A DNA stretch of 64,000 bases from Sporotomaculum syntrophicum (GCF_009932395.1 NZ_LSRS01000003.1:703924-767923), one strand, 5' to 3'. Shown: positions 46,515-55,029, counted from the first letter of the stretch. Notes: generated by a model from the letters alone, not told the origin. Translations and numbers: made by a program.

Positions 46515-47714
46515 ATGCCTATAGCGCAAAAAATAGAAAGTTCTTTAGCCGGTTCCTCCTGGATCCGTAAAATGTTTGAAGAAGGCGAGAAATTACGTAA
46601 AATCTACGGAGCAGATAAGGTTTATGACTTTACCCTGGGCAACCCCGACGTAGAGCCCCCCGAGGAATTCCACCGGGAACTGCAAAGAATCGCCGCCAAC
46701 CCCATTCCCGGCATGCACAGGTATATGAGCAATGCCGGCTACGAAGAAACCAGGCAAGCTATTGCCGAGGTGTTGGCTGAGGAAAGCGGCCGCCCGGTAA
46801 CAGCCGGTCATATTGTCATGACCGTCGGGGCCGGCGGCGGACTCAATGTGGTTTTAAAAACACTGCTCAACCCGGATGAGGAAGTGATCGTCACCACCCC
46901 TTATTTCGTGGAATATGGCTTTTATGTGAGCAACCACGGCGGTAAAATAAAGGAAGTGCCCACGGCGGCCGGATTTCAACTGGACCTGACCGCATTATCC
47001 GACGCCATCGGGCCTCAGACCCGGGCCATCATTATCAATTCACCCAATAACCCTTCCGGAGTGGTTTATCCAGCGGAAACATTAGCCGGCCTGGGCCGGT
47101 TGCTGGAGGAAAAAGAAAAAGAACTGGGCACCAATGTATATGTAATTTCAGATGAACCCTACGCTAAAATCGTTTATGACGGCATTACAGTGCCCAATAT
47201 GTTTAAATATATTAAAAACTCCTTTATTGTTACCTCGCACAGTAAAGATTTAGCGCTGCCCGGCGAGCGCATTGGCTACATCGCCATCAACCCGGACATC
47301 ACCGACAGCGAGCTTATTTTCAACGGGTTAGTCTTCAGCAACCGTACCCTCGGTTTTGTCAATGCCCCGGCCTTAATGCAGCGTTTAATTACGTCCCTGC
47401 AGCGGGTTAGAATAAGTATTGATGACTACCGGGCTAAAAGAGATTTTTTATATGAACTCCTCACCGGGCTGGGCTTTGAGGTAACCAAGCCGATGGGCGC
47501 GTTTTATTTCTTCCCCCGCTGCCCCATTGAGGATGACGTGGAGTTTGTCAACCGGGCACAAAAGTATAATCTGCTGCTGGTTCCCGGCAGCGGGTTCGGA
47601 CTGCCGGGTTATTTCAGAATTTCTTACTGCATGAACATGCAAATTATCCGCAATTCGGTGCCTGCGTTCACTGAACTAGCCAAGGAATTTAACATATTGC
47701 CGGCAGGGGTATAA
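46515..47714 (+). CDS. Pyridoxal-phosphate-dependent aminotransferase (aspartate aminotransferase class I)
   Basis: A 399-residue fold-type I aminotransferase. The PLP Schiff-base lysine is K244 in SHSKDLALPGERIGY. NSPNNPSG (175-182), DEPYAKI (213-219) and the late FRISYCM arginine bind PLP or the substrate carboxylate. GGAAGGAG precedes the ATG. Substrate is not certain; an aspartate, alanine or aromatic specificity cannot be separated by eye. Confidence 0.88.
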   Translation: MPIAQKIESSLAGSSWIRKMFEEGEKLRKIYGADKVYDFTLGNPDVEPPEEFHRELQRIAANPIPGMHRYMSNAGYEETRQAIAEVLAEESGRPVTAGHIVMTVGAGGGLNVVLKTLLNPDEEVIVTTPYFVEYGFYVSNHGGKIKEVPTAAGFQLDLTALSDAIGPQTRAIIINSPNNPSGVVYPAETLAGLGRLLEEKEKELGTNVYVISDEPYAKIVYDGITVPNMFKYIKNSFIVTSHSKDLALPGERIGYIAINPDITDSELIFNGLVFSNRTLGFVNAPALMQRLITSLQRVRISIDDYRAKRDFLYELLTGLGFEVTKPMGAFYFFPRCPIEDDVEFVNRAQKYNLLLVPGSGFGLPGYFRISYCMNMQIIRNSVPAFTELAKEFNILPAGV

Positions 47715-47738
47715 AAAACATAATTGCTCCGTCCAAAA

Positions 47739-47780
47739 GAAAGGGTCTATCCTTTATGAATTATAAAAGATAGACCTTTT
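47739..47780 (+). terminator. Terminator after the aminotransferase
   Basis: AAAGGGTCTATC and GATAGACCTTT form a stem with one bulged G and a long AT loop, followed by TTATG. It lies between the aminotransferase and the convergent 47808 gene and may act on both. Confidence 0.7.
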
Positions 47781-47807
47781 ATGATCTCTATCACCGGCAG
47801 AAAAAGT

Positions 47808-48137
47808 TTAATTTTCTTCAACTAATAAAATAACCTTTTCATGCATATGTAAATTTAATTGTTCCAATACTTTGTTCAAAGATTTGGCATCTTTAAGGTA
47901 AAAACCATTTTCCCAGCGGGCAACTAGATAGTCTATAAACTCAATATAACCGTTAACCATGGTTAACGTATATAAATCTTTAAAGCGGTTATTTTCCGCC
48001 GGCTGGCAAATATGTTCGGTGGAATTTTTATGAGTCAGTGTAAAATTGGCTAGTGTGGCCTCATCCCTGGTCCAGGTCAGAATCCCTTCATGAACGTCAA
48101 TTTCTTCTCCGCATACATCGCAAACAAACCTGGACAT
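47808..48137 (-). CDS. Small zinc-binding hypothetical protein
   Basis: A 109-residue protein opening with CDVCGEEI, a typical zinc-knuckle half site, followed by HKNSTEHIC near residue 36-44 that may complete it. The C-terminal half is helical. GGAGG lies before the ATG. The family is not recognised. Confidence 0.65.
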   Translation of the reverse strand: MSRFVCDVCGEEIDVHEGILTWTRDEATLANFTLTHKNSTEHICQPAENNRFKDLYTLTMVNGYIEFIDYLVARWENGFYLKDAKSLNKVLEQLNLHMHEKVILLVEEN

Positions 48138-48247
48138 TTAATATACCTCCTTGGTGAAAAAAGACATAAGGACCTGCACCCTATGTTATAATATATCATA
48201 ACACCGGTAAGCTAACCAGAACCTAAATACTGCAGGCATCACCATGA

Positions 48248-49126
48248 ATGTGCCGCACCGGTGCGTATGGGAGGTCCAACCGAAAAATGCTGCAATGGTA
48301 CATTGAAGATGCAGGTGGCGGGTGCAGGTCATTTCCGGAAGTACTGGTACTGGTCTGCGAAAACCCACAACTAATCTATCAAAGCTTTCTACCGTTAACC
48401 TGGGACAATAAACTGAGCCTGGAAGAAATAGCCCGCCAAAAGGTAGTGGAAATGATGCAACAAGCAGGTGTCACACGAGATGACTATTTGTACGTCTGTT
48501 CCGGAAACATTTTTTTTGGATTGCACAAATGGCTCACTGAAAACGGTTACCACTGGGAAACCGTCAAAATGGATGGCCTAGCCCACGAAGTAGCCGAGCA
48601 AACTTTTCAACAGCAAATTATTTCAGCGGGCTTTCCCGCGGATATACGGCTTGAAGAACGCAACTACCGGGATTTTTACCGGCAGGTCGATTCCTGGATT
48701 AAAGAAGATCCGGCCCGTTTTAAATATTTAAAAGATGCCAAAGTAAGGTGTAAACCGGAGCGCCTGCGCTATATACTAAAAGGCAATTCCGGCAGCGCCC
48801 GCACCTGCTGCAAGTGTCGTAAAAAAATATTGCCATACAGCCCCATCGTGCAGTATCGTTTTAGAGAAGTCGGTAAGAAAAAGAGTCATTATTATCACCC
48901 GGATTGTTCACCGGTTAAGCCGCACAAAAATAAACTTCAGCAAGCAAACATTGACTGGCAGGGTGAAGTGTTGCATGGGGTCATTTTATCTGCCAGGGAA
49001 ACTCTCCCATGCCAAATTTGCCACCAGGAAGTCCCTGCCGGTTCCAAAGCAGTGCATGCTCGCAGGGACAAAGACTTTATATTTGGTCACCCGGAATGTT
49101 TTAAATACGTTAACCAGGATGGTTAA
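48248..49126 (+). CDS. Unrecognised protein with two PARP-like zinc-finger patterns
   Basis: About 292 residues, although an internal ATG (residue 14) may be the true start. The N-terminal 170 residues have no assigned fold, with SGNIFFGLHKWLTENGYHW as the most distinctive part. The C-terminus contains two zinc-type patterns: C-x2-C-x26-H-x2-C around CCKCRKK...HPDC and C-x2-C-x22-H-x2-C around CQICHQE...HPEC, both like the zf-PARP DNA-nick-sensing finger. DNA or RNA binding is therefore suspected. The stop codon is shared as TTAA with the convergent phosphoesterase stop (4 bases). Function is unknown. Confidence 0.65.
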   Translation: MCRTGAYGRSNRKMLQWYIEDAGGGCRSFPEVLVLVCENPQLIYQSFLPLTWDNKLSLEEIARQKVVEMMQQAGVTRDDYLYVCSGNIFFGLHKWLTENGYHWETVKMDGLAHEVAEQTFQQQIISAGFPADIRLEERNYRDFYRQVDSWIKEDPARFKYLKDAKVRCKPERLRYILKGNSGSARTCCKCRKKILPYSPIVQYRFREVGKKKSHYYHPDCSPVKPHKNKLQQANIDWQGEVLHGVILSARETLPCQICHQEVPAGSKAVHARRDKDFIFGHPECFKYVNQDG

Positions 49127-49845
49127 CATTCCATGATTAACCGGGGAGTAAAATTTAGATAATCAGCACTGGTTAAATAAAAGTTTATGCCCCACGCCCG
49201 ATCGGGCAGCCTGTACCGGCAGGCATTGGCATGTATGTGACCGTAGACGACCGTTTCCACCTCATATTTTTGCAGCAGCTCAATAAAACCTGAGTACTCA
49301 TGTTTTTCGTTGGTGGGCATATAATGCATCATCACAAACCTTGGCCCCGATTTGGCACTTTGCAGCGAGCTTTCCAACCGGATCAGTTCCCGGCGATAGA
49401 TCTTCTCATCTTCCGGTTTAAAATAGGTCCCATTGGGGCAAAGCCAGCCCCGGGTACCACAAATATTAACACCATTAATTGCCACGTGATTGTTTTGAAT
49501 TAGTTCCACGTTGGGAGGCACCGCTTCTCTGGCCCTGGAAATACTCTGCCACCAGTAATCGTGGTTGCCCTGGATACAAACCAACCGCCCCGGTAATGCT
49601 CCCAGATAATCAAAGTCCGGACGGGCTTCATCAAGCCGCATAGCCCAGGATATGTCCCCCGGGACCAGCACTATATCCTGTTCTTGAACCAACCGGTGCC
49701 AATTTTCATATATCCTGCGGGCGTGATTATGCCAAGTATAGTCCAAATCCTCCATCGGCTTATACTCCCGGTTGGCCTGCCAATTCTTTACGTTGAAAGT
49801 ACCTAAAAAAGATAAATGCAGATCAGCTATGGCAAATATACTCAA
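49123..49845 (-). CDS. Calcineurin-like metallophosphoesterase
   Basis: A 240-residue binuclear metallophosphoesterase of the YkuE-like/serine-threonine phosphatase superfamily. It shows ADLHLS (D8, H10), GDISWA (D about 64), GNHDYWW, the histidine in MMHYMP and GHIHANA near the end. Similar proteins act as phosphodiesterases or lipid/nucleotide phosphatases. The substrate is not defined. It is convergent with the zinc-finger gene and starts independently. Confidence 0.9.
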   Translation of the reverse strand: MSIFAIADLHLSFLGTFNVKNWQANREYKPMEDLDYTWHNHARRIYENWHRLVQEQDIVLVPGDISWAMRLDEARPDFDYLGALPGRLVCIQGNHDYWWQSISRAREAVPPNVELIQNNHVAINGVNICGTRGWLCPNGTYFKPEDEKIYRRELIRLESSLQSAKSGPRFVMMHYMPTNEKHEYSGFIELLQKYEVETVVYGHIHANACRYRLPDRAWGINFYLTSADYLNFTPRLIMEC

Positions 49846-49965
49846 TTAGTTTTTTTCCTCCCGTACTTTTCCCAGGCAGAAATATCATCCGATCAGGGCG
49901 TGATGATTATTCTGTTCGCTTATCAGGATATTTATTCCTGCCTCGATAAATGCCTCTAGAATAGG

Positions 49966-49997
49966 AAAACCCGTTCTATAAGCAGAACGGGTTTTTT
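49966..49997. terminator. Terminator after the first YjcZ pair
   Basis: AAAACCCGTTCT and AGAACGGGTTTT form a strong stem with a 6-base loop and a run of T on the plus strand and of A on the other side, so it can act on both strands. It lies 10 bases beyond the YjcZ peptide at 50007. Confidence 0.88.
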
Positions 49998-50006
49998 TAC
50001 GGGTGG

Positions 50007-50117
50007 TTATTTTTTACCGTACCCTACGTAGCCCATGCCAAATACCAGCAAGATAAGAATCAGGAACAGAATAAAACTGCCGTCAAAATATGTTCCGCCG
50101 CTTGCACCATAACCCAT
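50007..50117 (-). CDS. YjcZ-family sporulation peptide
   Basis: A 36-residue peptide, too short for many gene callers. It shows YFDGSFILFLILILLVFGMGYVGYG, here split by me as a glycine-rich head, an FDGSFILF junction and one membrane helix ending in LVFGMGY. AAAGGAGGGG precedes the ATG at 50117. The YjcZ/tiny-transmembrane family is spore-associated. It follows another copy at 50146, probably in one transcript. Confidence 0.85.
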   Translation of the reverse strand: MGYGASGGTYFDGSFILFLILILLVFGMGYVGYGKK

Positions 50118-50145
50118 TATTACCCCTCCTTTTAATTAAAAATAC

Positions 50146-50250
50146 TTATGCAACATATCCGAAGAAGCCCATGCCGAATACCAACAGAATCAGTATTAAA
50201 AAGAGAATGAAACTACCATCAAAATAAGGCGCTCCTACACTACCTGACAT
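50146..50250 (-). CDS. YjcZ-family sporulation peptide
   Basis: A 34-residue peptide opening MSGSVGAPYFDGSF, then a single helix of the same FILFLILILLVFGMG type as its neighbour. AAGGAGGAG precedes the ATG at 50250. Upstream (50289-50318) lies a bipartite motif shared with the second YjcZ pair. It is the first of two adjacent copies. Confidence 0.85.
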   Translation of the reverse strand: MSGSVGAPYFDGSFILFLILILLVFGMGFFGYVA

Positions 50251-50288
50251 TTAAACTCCTCCTTCGTTTTTTTTGAATCTTGCAATAA

Positions 50289-50318
50289 CATAGTATTTAG
50301 CCGGCCAACAAAGTGTTA
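50289..50318 (-). promoter_or_regulatory. Bipartite motif ahead of the first YjcZ pair
   Basis: On the minus strand TAACACTTT (50310-50318) is followed after exactly 13 bases by ATACTATG (50289-50296). The same layout occurs ahead of the second pair at 51872-51901. It may be a late-sporulation (sigma-K-like) promoter, which is inference. Confidence 0.55.
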
Positions 50319-50394
50319 CATTCGCAAGAAGCAACCGGTTAATTTTTTTCACGCCCTTGCTCACAGGGCACTCACCAAACTTTTGCCCGGGTAT

Positions 50395-51441
50395 TTAAAC
50401 CAGCTTTCGCTGATACACCCGGAAAAGCTTAATCAACTGCCCCCCAAATAACGGCATGATTATTTTCCTTTTAACGGTATCATTGCTTTCAGCTACTTGG
50501 GAAGCTTCCCCTTCTGTATAACCATGTTTTTTACACCACGCATAAAAACTCCTCAAAACCTTCCAGTGAAGACCCATATGTCTGAATTCAGGCACTACAC
50601 CGCCAATGGCCAGCCTGATGATCCCGCCACTGTCTTTCCGACCAGGGTTTTTATACGGAATGGACAAAAACATGCCTGCCGGCTGTCCGTTTACCTCGAT
50701 AATCATAAACAAATCCGGCGGAACCTGACCAACCAGGCTCATTAAAAACCCCTGGGTATCGGCCAGTGACATTGGTATAAAGCCCCAAATTCCCGACATG
50801 GCTTTATTGTTAATTTCCTGGACAATTCTAGCTTCACGGGCATCGGTGTAATTTATCTTTCGCATCACTACACCAGTTTGCCCTTCCGCTTGAGTTAGTA
50901 CCTCGGGTAGCTCATCGGGCAACATCCATTTAAAGCATTCAAGATCATGTATCTTCTCATGCCCGGCATTCTCAACCAGTTGTTGATAGTAAGGAGGGTT
51001 ATATGGTATTTCTATTTGAGGTTCATATTCAAAGCCCTTAATCATCAACCCCACTTGCTGGTTTGTATTTAAAGTCGCAGGTCCAATCATTACTGTTTTA
51101 CCCTGCTCTTTAAGCCAATCGGCTGCAGCGTCAAAAAGGGCCGCAGCGGCTTCGTCATTATCTAAGCATTCAAAACAGCCCCAGAAGCCTTCTTCAGGCC
51201 GGGGATTTAATTGATCAATAGATGCGGTTATCCGCCCAACCGGCTGTCCATCGGCAAAAGCCACAAAATTAGCATAATTTAAGTGCTGCAATAACGGATT
51301 AACCAGGGGCACAAAACGCATACTGGTGGCATATTTATTTGCAGAAGGCGGCACAGCTTCTGCCCCGTAAACCAGGGCAGGCACAGCCAAAAAGGACCGC
51401 ATGAGCAGATTGTTATTTACCCTGGTAACTCGCACCTTCAT
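50395..51441 (-). CDS. GNAT-like acyltransferase
   Basis: A 348-residue protein with a GNAT-type core. An N-terminal half (about 1-165, ending near AGHEKI) and a C-terminal half with GGVVPEFRHMGLHWKVLRSFY (about 283-303), like the acetyl-CoA-binding loop R/Q-x-x-G-x-G/A of GNATs but lacking the classical second glycine. The family contains YitI-like N-acetyltransferases. Two YjcZ pairs flank it, so a sporulation role is possible but unproven. Substrate is unknown. Confidence 0.75.
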   Translation of the reverse strand: MKVRVTRVNNNLLMRSFLAVPALVYGAEAVPPSANKYATSMRFVPLVNPLLQHLNYANFVAFADGQPVGRITASIDQLNPRPEEGFWGCFECLDNDEAAAALFDAAADWLKEQGKTVMIGPATLNTNQQVGLMIKGFEYEPQIEIPYNPPYYQQLVENAGHEKIHDLECFKWMLPDELPEVLTQAEGQTGVVMRKINYTDAREARIVQEINNKAMSGIWGFIPMSLADTQGFLMSLVGQVPPDLFMIIEVNGQPAGMFLSIPYKNPGRKDSGGIIRLAIGGVVPEFRHMGLHWKVLRSFYAWCKKHGYTEGEASQVAESNDTVKRKIIMPLFGGQLIKLFRVYQRKLV

Positions 51442-51534
51442 CTTTCATCTCCCTCTCACATAATGTTTAAGGAATCATAACCAGCACAAACATGCATACC
51501 CGAGATGTCTTCACCATAGCTAGCCCAAAATAAC

Positions 51535-51559
51535 AGGGTTGCTGTTATCCAGCAACCCT
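51535..51559. terminator. Terminator after the second YjcZ pair
   Basis: AGGGTTGCTG and CAGCAACCCT form a perfect 10-base stem with a 5-base loop. On the minus strand GTTATTTT follows, so it terminates the YjcZ transcript ending at 51569. It can also act on the opposite strand. Confidence 0.83.
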
Positions 51560-51568
51560 TTCTTGTTA

Positions 51569-51691
51569 TTATCTAGGACATCCTCCACCACAGAACCCCA
51601 TGCCAAAAACGAGGAGGATGAGGATTAAGAACAGGATAAAGCTGCCATCAAAGTATGTTCCGCCACCACCGCAACCACTACCAAAACCCAT
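51569..51691 (-). CDS. YjcZ-family sporulation peptide (cysteine-containing)
   Basis: A 40-residue peptide with MGFGSGCGGGGTYFDGSF at the N-terminus, the common FILFLILILLVFGMG helix and an unusual tail CGGGCPR. The cysteines near both ends could allow disulfide links in the spore coat. AGGAGG precedes the ATG. The upstream neighbour at 51734 is a paralogue. Confidence 0.85.
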   Translation of the reverse strand: MGFGSGCGGGGTYFDGSFILFLILILLVFGMGFCGGGCPR

Positions 51692-51733
51692 TACTATTTC
51701 CTCCTAAATTTTAAACGTTACTTAACCAATTTT

Positions 51734-51841
51734 TTATTCCTTGACATCAGCAACACCGTATCCACAGAAACCCATGCCAAATACCAGTAGGATAAGGATC
51801 AGAAACAGTATAAAACTACTACTAGTTCCGCCATAAGCCAT
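51734..51841 (-). CDS. YjcZ-family sporulation peptide
   Basis: A 35-residue peptide starting MAYGGTSSSFILFL, then the shared LILILLVFGMGFCGYG helix and a charged tail ADVKE. GGGGGG-type site AAAGGGGGG precedes the ATG. It is the first gene of the second YjcZ pair, with the bipartite upstream motif at 51872-51901. Confidence 0.85.
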   Translation of the reverse strand: MAYGGTSSSFILFLILILLVFGMGFCGYGVADVKE

Positions 51842-51871
51842 TTATAACCCCCCTTTCACCAGCTTTCAAAC

Positions 51872-51901
51872 CATACTATGCGGCGAGAAGGTAAAGTGTT
51901 A
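51872..51901 (-). promoter_or_regulatory. Bipartite motif ahead of the second YjcZ pair
   Basis: On the minus strand TAACACTTT (51893-51901) and ATAGTATG (51872-51879) are separated by 13 bases, exactly as ahead of the first pair. The downstream gene starts 31 bases later. Confidence 0.55.
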
Positions 51902-51911
51902 ATTTACGTAT

Positions 51912-51939
51912 AAAAAAGCCGGCCCCATCGAGGCCGGCT
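51912..51939 (-). terminator. Terminator of the Nudix/znu transcript
   Basis: On the minus strand AGCCGGCC, a 7-base loop and GGCCGGCT are followed by TTTTT. It lies 33 bases past the Nudix gene, which ends the leftward run of zur, znu and Nudix genes. It overlaps the upstream region of the YjcZ pair. Confidence 0.9.
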
Positions 51940-51971
51940 AAGTCGTACTGTGTATAAATAAATTCTACTGT

Positions 51972-52514
51972 TTACATTCCGTTAGCGGTTCGCAACTGCT
52001 CAATAACCACCTGGTCAGTGGGAAATGCCAGTGGTGGTGGATCTGATAAATCGAACCAAGCCACTTGTTCCAAATCATCACCTGCTAGGGGCTCCCCACC
52101 GGTTACCTGCGCCAAAAACCAGATACCCACGCTGTGTTTTTCCGGGTCGTGAAAATTAGACTGCACCGTAAAAACCCTAACCGGTTCAATATCCAGGTTG
52201 GTTTCCTCTTTAAATTCACGCCGTATCGCATCGTATACATCCTCATCATATTCCACATAACCACAGGGAATGCACCACAAGCCGGGATATCTGCCCCCGT
52301 TACGGCGTCCCAAGAGTATTTGCCTGCTTGCATTTAAAACAATGGCGGCTACACCCACTACCGGGTTTTCATACATCACATACTGACAGGCTTCACACAA
52401 CAACCGGGGCCGGTCTTCGCCAATATTCCGATAGGTCAGTTTTCCCCCACATTTGGGACAGAAATAATATCTCTGTTTTTTGATAGCCAATGTTATTTTC
52501 ACGCTCCCATTCAT
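51972..52514 (-). CDS. Nudix hydrolase with N-terminal zinc ribbon
   Basis: A 180-residue protein. CPKCGGK and CEAC (about residues 19-44) form a zinc ribbon as in NADH-pyrophosphatase relatives. The Nudix box is GYVEYDEDVYDAIRREFKEET (residues about 86-106), split here for length but matching G-x5-E-x7-REUXEE. It hydrolyses a nucleoside diphosphate linked compound of unknown nature. Its start overlaps znuB by four bases (ATGA-type), so it is co-transcribed. Confidence 0.88.
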   Translation of the reverse strand: MNGSVKITLAIKKQRYYFCPKCGGKLTYRNIGEDRPRLLCEACQYVMYENPVVGVAAIVLNASRQILLGRRNGGRYPGLWCIPCGYVEYDEDVYDAIRREFKEETNLDIEPVRVFTVQSNFHDPEKHSVGIWFLAQVTGGEPLAGDDLEQVAWFDLSDPPPLAFPTDQVVIEQLRTANGM

Positions 52515-53320
52515 GCAGTTGCTGTCCGGCGTGAGGTTAGCGCAAACACCAAAACCAACATCAATACCAGTGTCATAACAATGGCTCCTCCAGGCGATAG
52601 GTCAAGATAAAAAGAGCACATTAAGCCAACGAGCACAGCTACCTCCCCGGTGGCTACTGCAGCCACCAAGGTACCTCGAAAACTTTTAGCTAACTGCATT
52701 GCTACAGCCACAGGCAAAACCATAAGTGACGAAACCAGCAAAATACCAACAATACGCAAAGATACAGCTATGGTTAGAGCTGTTAAGGCCATAAAGCATA
52801 CGTTAATTAGCTTTACCGGCAGCCCGCTGACCAGGGCGGTTTCCTCATCAAAAGTAATGGCAAATAACTCCTTGATAAAAAACATCGTCAGCAGCAGCAC
52901 AGGGATGCCAATCAGCGCTATGACATAGATATCCTCCACTGTGATCAGCACTATACTCCCAAACAGGTAACTCATGATCCCACCGTTAAAGCCATTGCCC
53001 AAGCCGATTAAAATGGCTGCCACAGCTACCCCGGCAGATAAAATAATCGCTATTGACAGCTCGGAATAATTTTTATATTTTTCCCTCAGTCCTTCGAGTA
53101 AAAAAGAGCCGCCCAGAGCAAAGGCCGCTGCCGCCAGTACGGGCTGCGCCCCCATTAACAGACCTGCTGCTACACCGGATAGACAAACATGAGACAGGGC
53201 ATCCGCAATCATGGACATCCGGCGCAGGGTAACAAACAAACCGATAATCGGGCAGATCACGCCCACCAGCAGGCCGCCCACAAGGGCACGCAGCATAAAA
53301 TCATATTGAAATATATCCAA
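52511..53320 (-). CDS. znuB: Zinc/manganese ABC transporter permease
   Basis: A 269-residue permease of the ZnuB/MntB family with about eight predicted helices. It shows MLRALVGGLLVGVICPIIGLFVTLRR, IADALSHVCLSGVAAG and the middle SYLFGSIVLI segment. It follows znuC and znuA and overlaps the Nudix gene. Zinc is the likely metal given the Fur-family gene upstream, though manganese is possible. Confidence 0.92.
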   Translation of the reverse strand: MDIFQYDFMLRALVGGLLVGVICPIIGLFVTLRRMSMIADALSHVCLSGVAAGLLMGAQPVLAAAAFALGGSFLLEGLREKYKNYSELSIAIILSAGVAVAAILIGLGNGFNGGIMSYLFGSIVLITVEDIYVIALIGIPVLLLTMFFIKELFAITFDEETALVSGLPVKLINVCFMALTALTIAVSLRIVGILLVSSLMVLPVAVAMQLAKSFRGTLVAAVATGEVAVLVGLMCSFYLDLSPGGAIVMTLVLMLVLVFALTSRRTATA

Positions 53321-53326
53321 TCGCCC

Positions 53327-54079
53327 TTACCCCCTGACCAGGCTATCAACACAGTCCAGGCTAATTTTTTCTTGCCGGCTGTTCATGCAATCCCGCCAGC
53401 GTATTCCGTCAGGATAATAGTGGCAGCTACAAGAGCAAATCTTGCGATCCAGGCATACCCTCTTACTGGCAAAAGAGGATAGCCATTCCGATTCATGAGA
53501 GACAAGTATCATGGTAACACCATCATTATGTAAATTTTTGAATAACTGAGCCAGCCCCGCCAGGTTAGCGGCATCTACACCATTAGTAGGTTCATCCATG
53601 ATTAAAATTCGGGGTTGCACTGCTAGAGCGCGCGCTATCATTACCCTTTGCTGCTGCCCTCCGGACAATTCGCTCAACGGGGTGTAGCGTTGGGACAACA
53701 TATTCACCCGCTCCAGCGCCTCCTCTGCACGGCGTTTATCCTCTCGACCCAAGAAGCGGAACAAGCCGCGCATTGCCGCCCGCCCCGAAATTACAACTTC
53801 TAACACCGTAGCCGGGTAGCTGCGGTTAAAAAGAGCAGCTTTTTGGGAAACATATCCAATCTTGTGCCAGTCTTTAAATTTATTAACCGGCACCCCTAAA
53901 ATTTTTACTTCCCCGGACTGGGGTTTAATTAATCCCATAATTACATACAACAGCGTGCTTTTCCCGGCACCATTGGGACCGGTGATACCTACCACCTCAC
54001 CCTCTTGCACGTGCAGGGAAATACCATCCAGCACCGGATGGCAGCCGTAAGTAAAATGAACATCAGTTAAATCAATCAT
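53327..54079 (-). CDS. znuC: Zinc ABC transporter ATP-binding protein with Cys-rich C-terminus
   Basis: The 250-residue ATPase has Walker A GPNGAGKST, Q-loop VSQKAALF, signature LSGGQQQRVMIARA, Walker B ILIMDEPTNGVD and VSHE. Its last 35 residues are unlike normal ZnuC: ICSCSCHYYPD and a further cysteine (RDCMN), which could bind zinc and sense metal status. It starts four bases after znuA. Confidence 0.9.
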   Translation of the reverse strand: MIDLTDVHFTYGCHPVLDGISLHVQEGEVVGITGPNGAGKSTLLYVIMGLIKPQSGEVKILGVPVNKFKDWHKIGYVSQKAALFNRSYPATVLEVVISGRAAMRGLFRFLGREDKRRAEEALERVNMLSQRYTPLSELSGGQQQRVMIARALAVQPRILIMDEPTNGVDAANLAGLAQLFKNLHNDGVTMILVSHESEWLSSFASKRVCLDRKICSCSCHYYPDGIRWRDCMNSRQEKISLDCVDSLVRG

Positions 54080-54083
54080 CGTA

Positions 54084-55025
54084 TTATTTCACCCCCAGGG
54101 CCAGGGCAAGATTCCGTAGATTTTCCTCCATCACTGCTAAATAATCTTTGCCCTCCTGTCTCTCCTCGGGAGTAACGCCACCCAAGGGGTTCAACACCAG
54201 TGTTTTAGTACCTGCTTCCCGGGCAATCACTTCCGATACCCGAGGGCTGACCAGGGATTCAAAAAAGACATACTTTACACCGGTCTGACGGGCAATTTGA
54301 ATTATTTCCGTCATGCGGGCCGGGCTGGGATCTGCATCCGGAGAAAGCCCCCGGATAGCCACCTGTTCCAAATTATACCGGTGGGCCAGGTAACCGAAGG
54401 CGGCATGGGAAACTATAAATTTACGCATAGCAGCCCCGTCCAAAGTTGCTGCATATTTATTATCAAGAGCTTTTAACTGTTCCTGATACTGCCGGGCATG
54501 GTCACTATAGTAAACCGCATTATTTGGGTCTGCCTTTTGGAGACCTAAGAGTATGTTATCCACCATCAGACTGGCATTATGGGGGTCCAGCCAAATATGC
54601 GGGTCCATGTTCGAATACAGCGCCTCATCATCTGCATGGCCATCGCCGGACAACAGTTCAACACCCGCGCTGCAGTCCACCAGTACCGGTCCATCCCCTT
54701 TAAATGTGTTCAGCAGCTTTTGCAGCCATGTTTCCATACCCACTCCGTTATAAATGATTACATCGGCCTTTTGTATATTAACCATATCCTGGGGTGACGG
54801 CTCCCAATCATGGGGTTCCGCTCCGTCAGGCACCAGCTGCACCACCCGAGCCTTATCACCGCATACCTGCGTGGCAAAATCGTAAACCGGATAGATAGTT
54901 GCGTAAACCAGCAACTCATCCCCGACCGGGCCTGTAACTTCCTGCTCGGAAGTACCGGAACAGCCGGTAAGCGAAATACTAATTAATAACCAAATTAATC
55001 CCCATAACACAGTTGCTTTGCGCAA
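54084..55025 (-). CDS. znuA: Zinc ABC transporter substrate-binding lipoprotein
   Basis: A 313-residue cluster-9 binding protein. The signal peptide ends with a lipobox (LTGCSG, C22). Metal ligand candidates are H in GAEPHDWEPSPQDM, H in SNMDPHIWLDPHN, H in VSHAAFGYLAHRY and D/E late. A very short acidic-histidine loop, GDGHADDE, replaces the long His-rich loop of many ZnuA. It is tethered outside the membrane and feeds ZnuBC. Confidence 0.93.
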   Translation of the reverse strand: MRKATVLWGLIWLLISISLTGCSGTSEQEVTGPVGDELLVYATIYPVYDFATQVCGDKARVVQLVPDGAEPHDWEPSPQDMVNIQKADVIIYNGVGMETWLQKLLNTFKGDGPVLVDCSAGVELLSGDGHADDEALYSNMDPHIWLDPHNASLMVDNILLGLQKADPNNAVYYSDHARQYQEQLKALDNKYAATLDGAAMRKFIVSHAAFGYLAHRYNLEQVAIRGLSPDADPSPARMTEIIQIARQTGVKYVFFESLVSPRVSEVIAREAGTKTLVLNPLGGVTPEERQEGKDYLAVMEENLRNLALALGVK

Positions 55026-55029
55026 TTAC

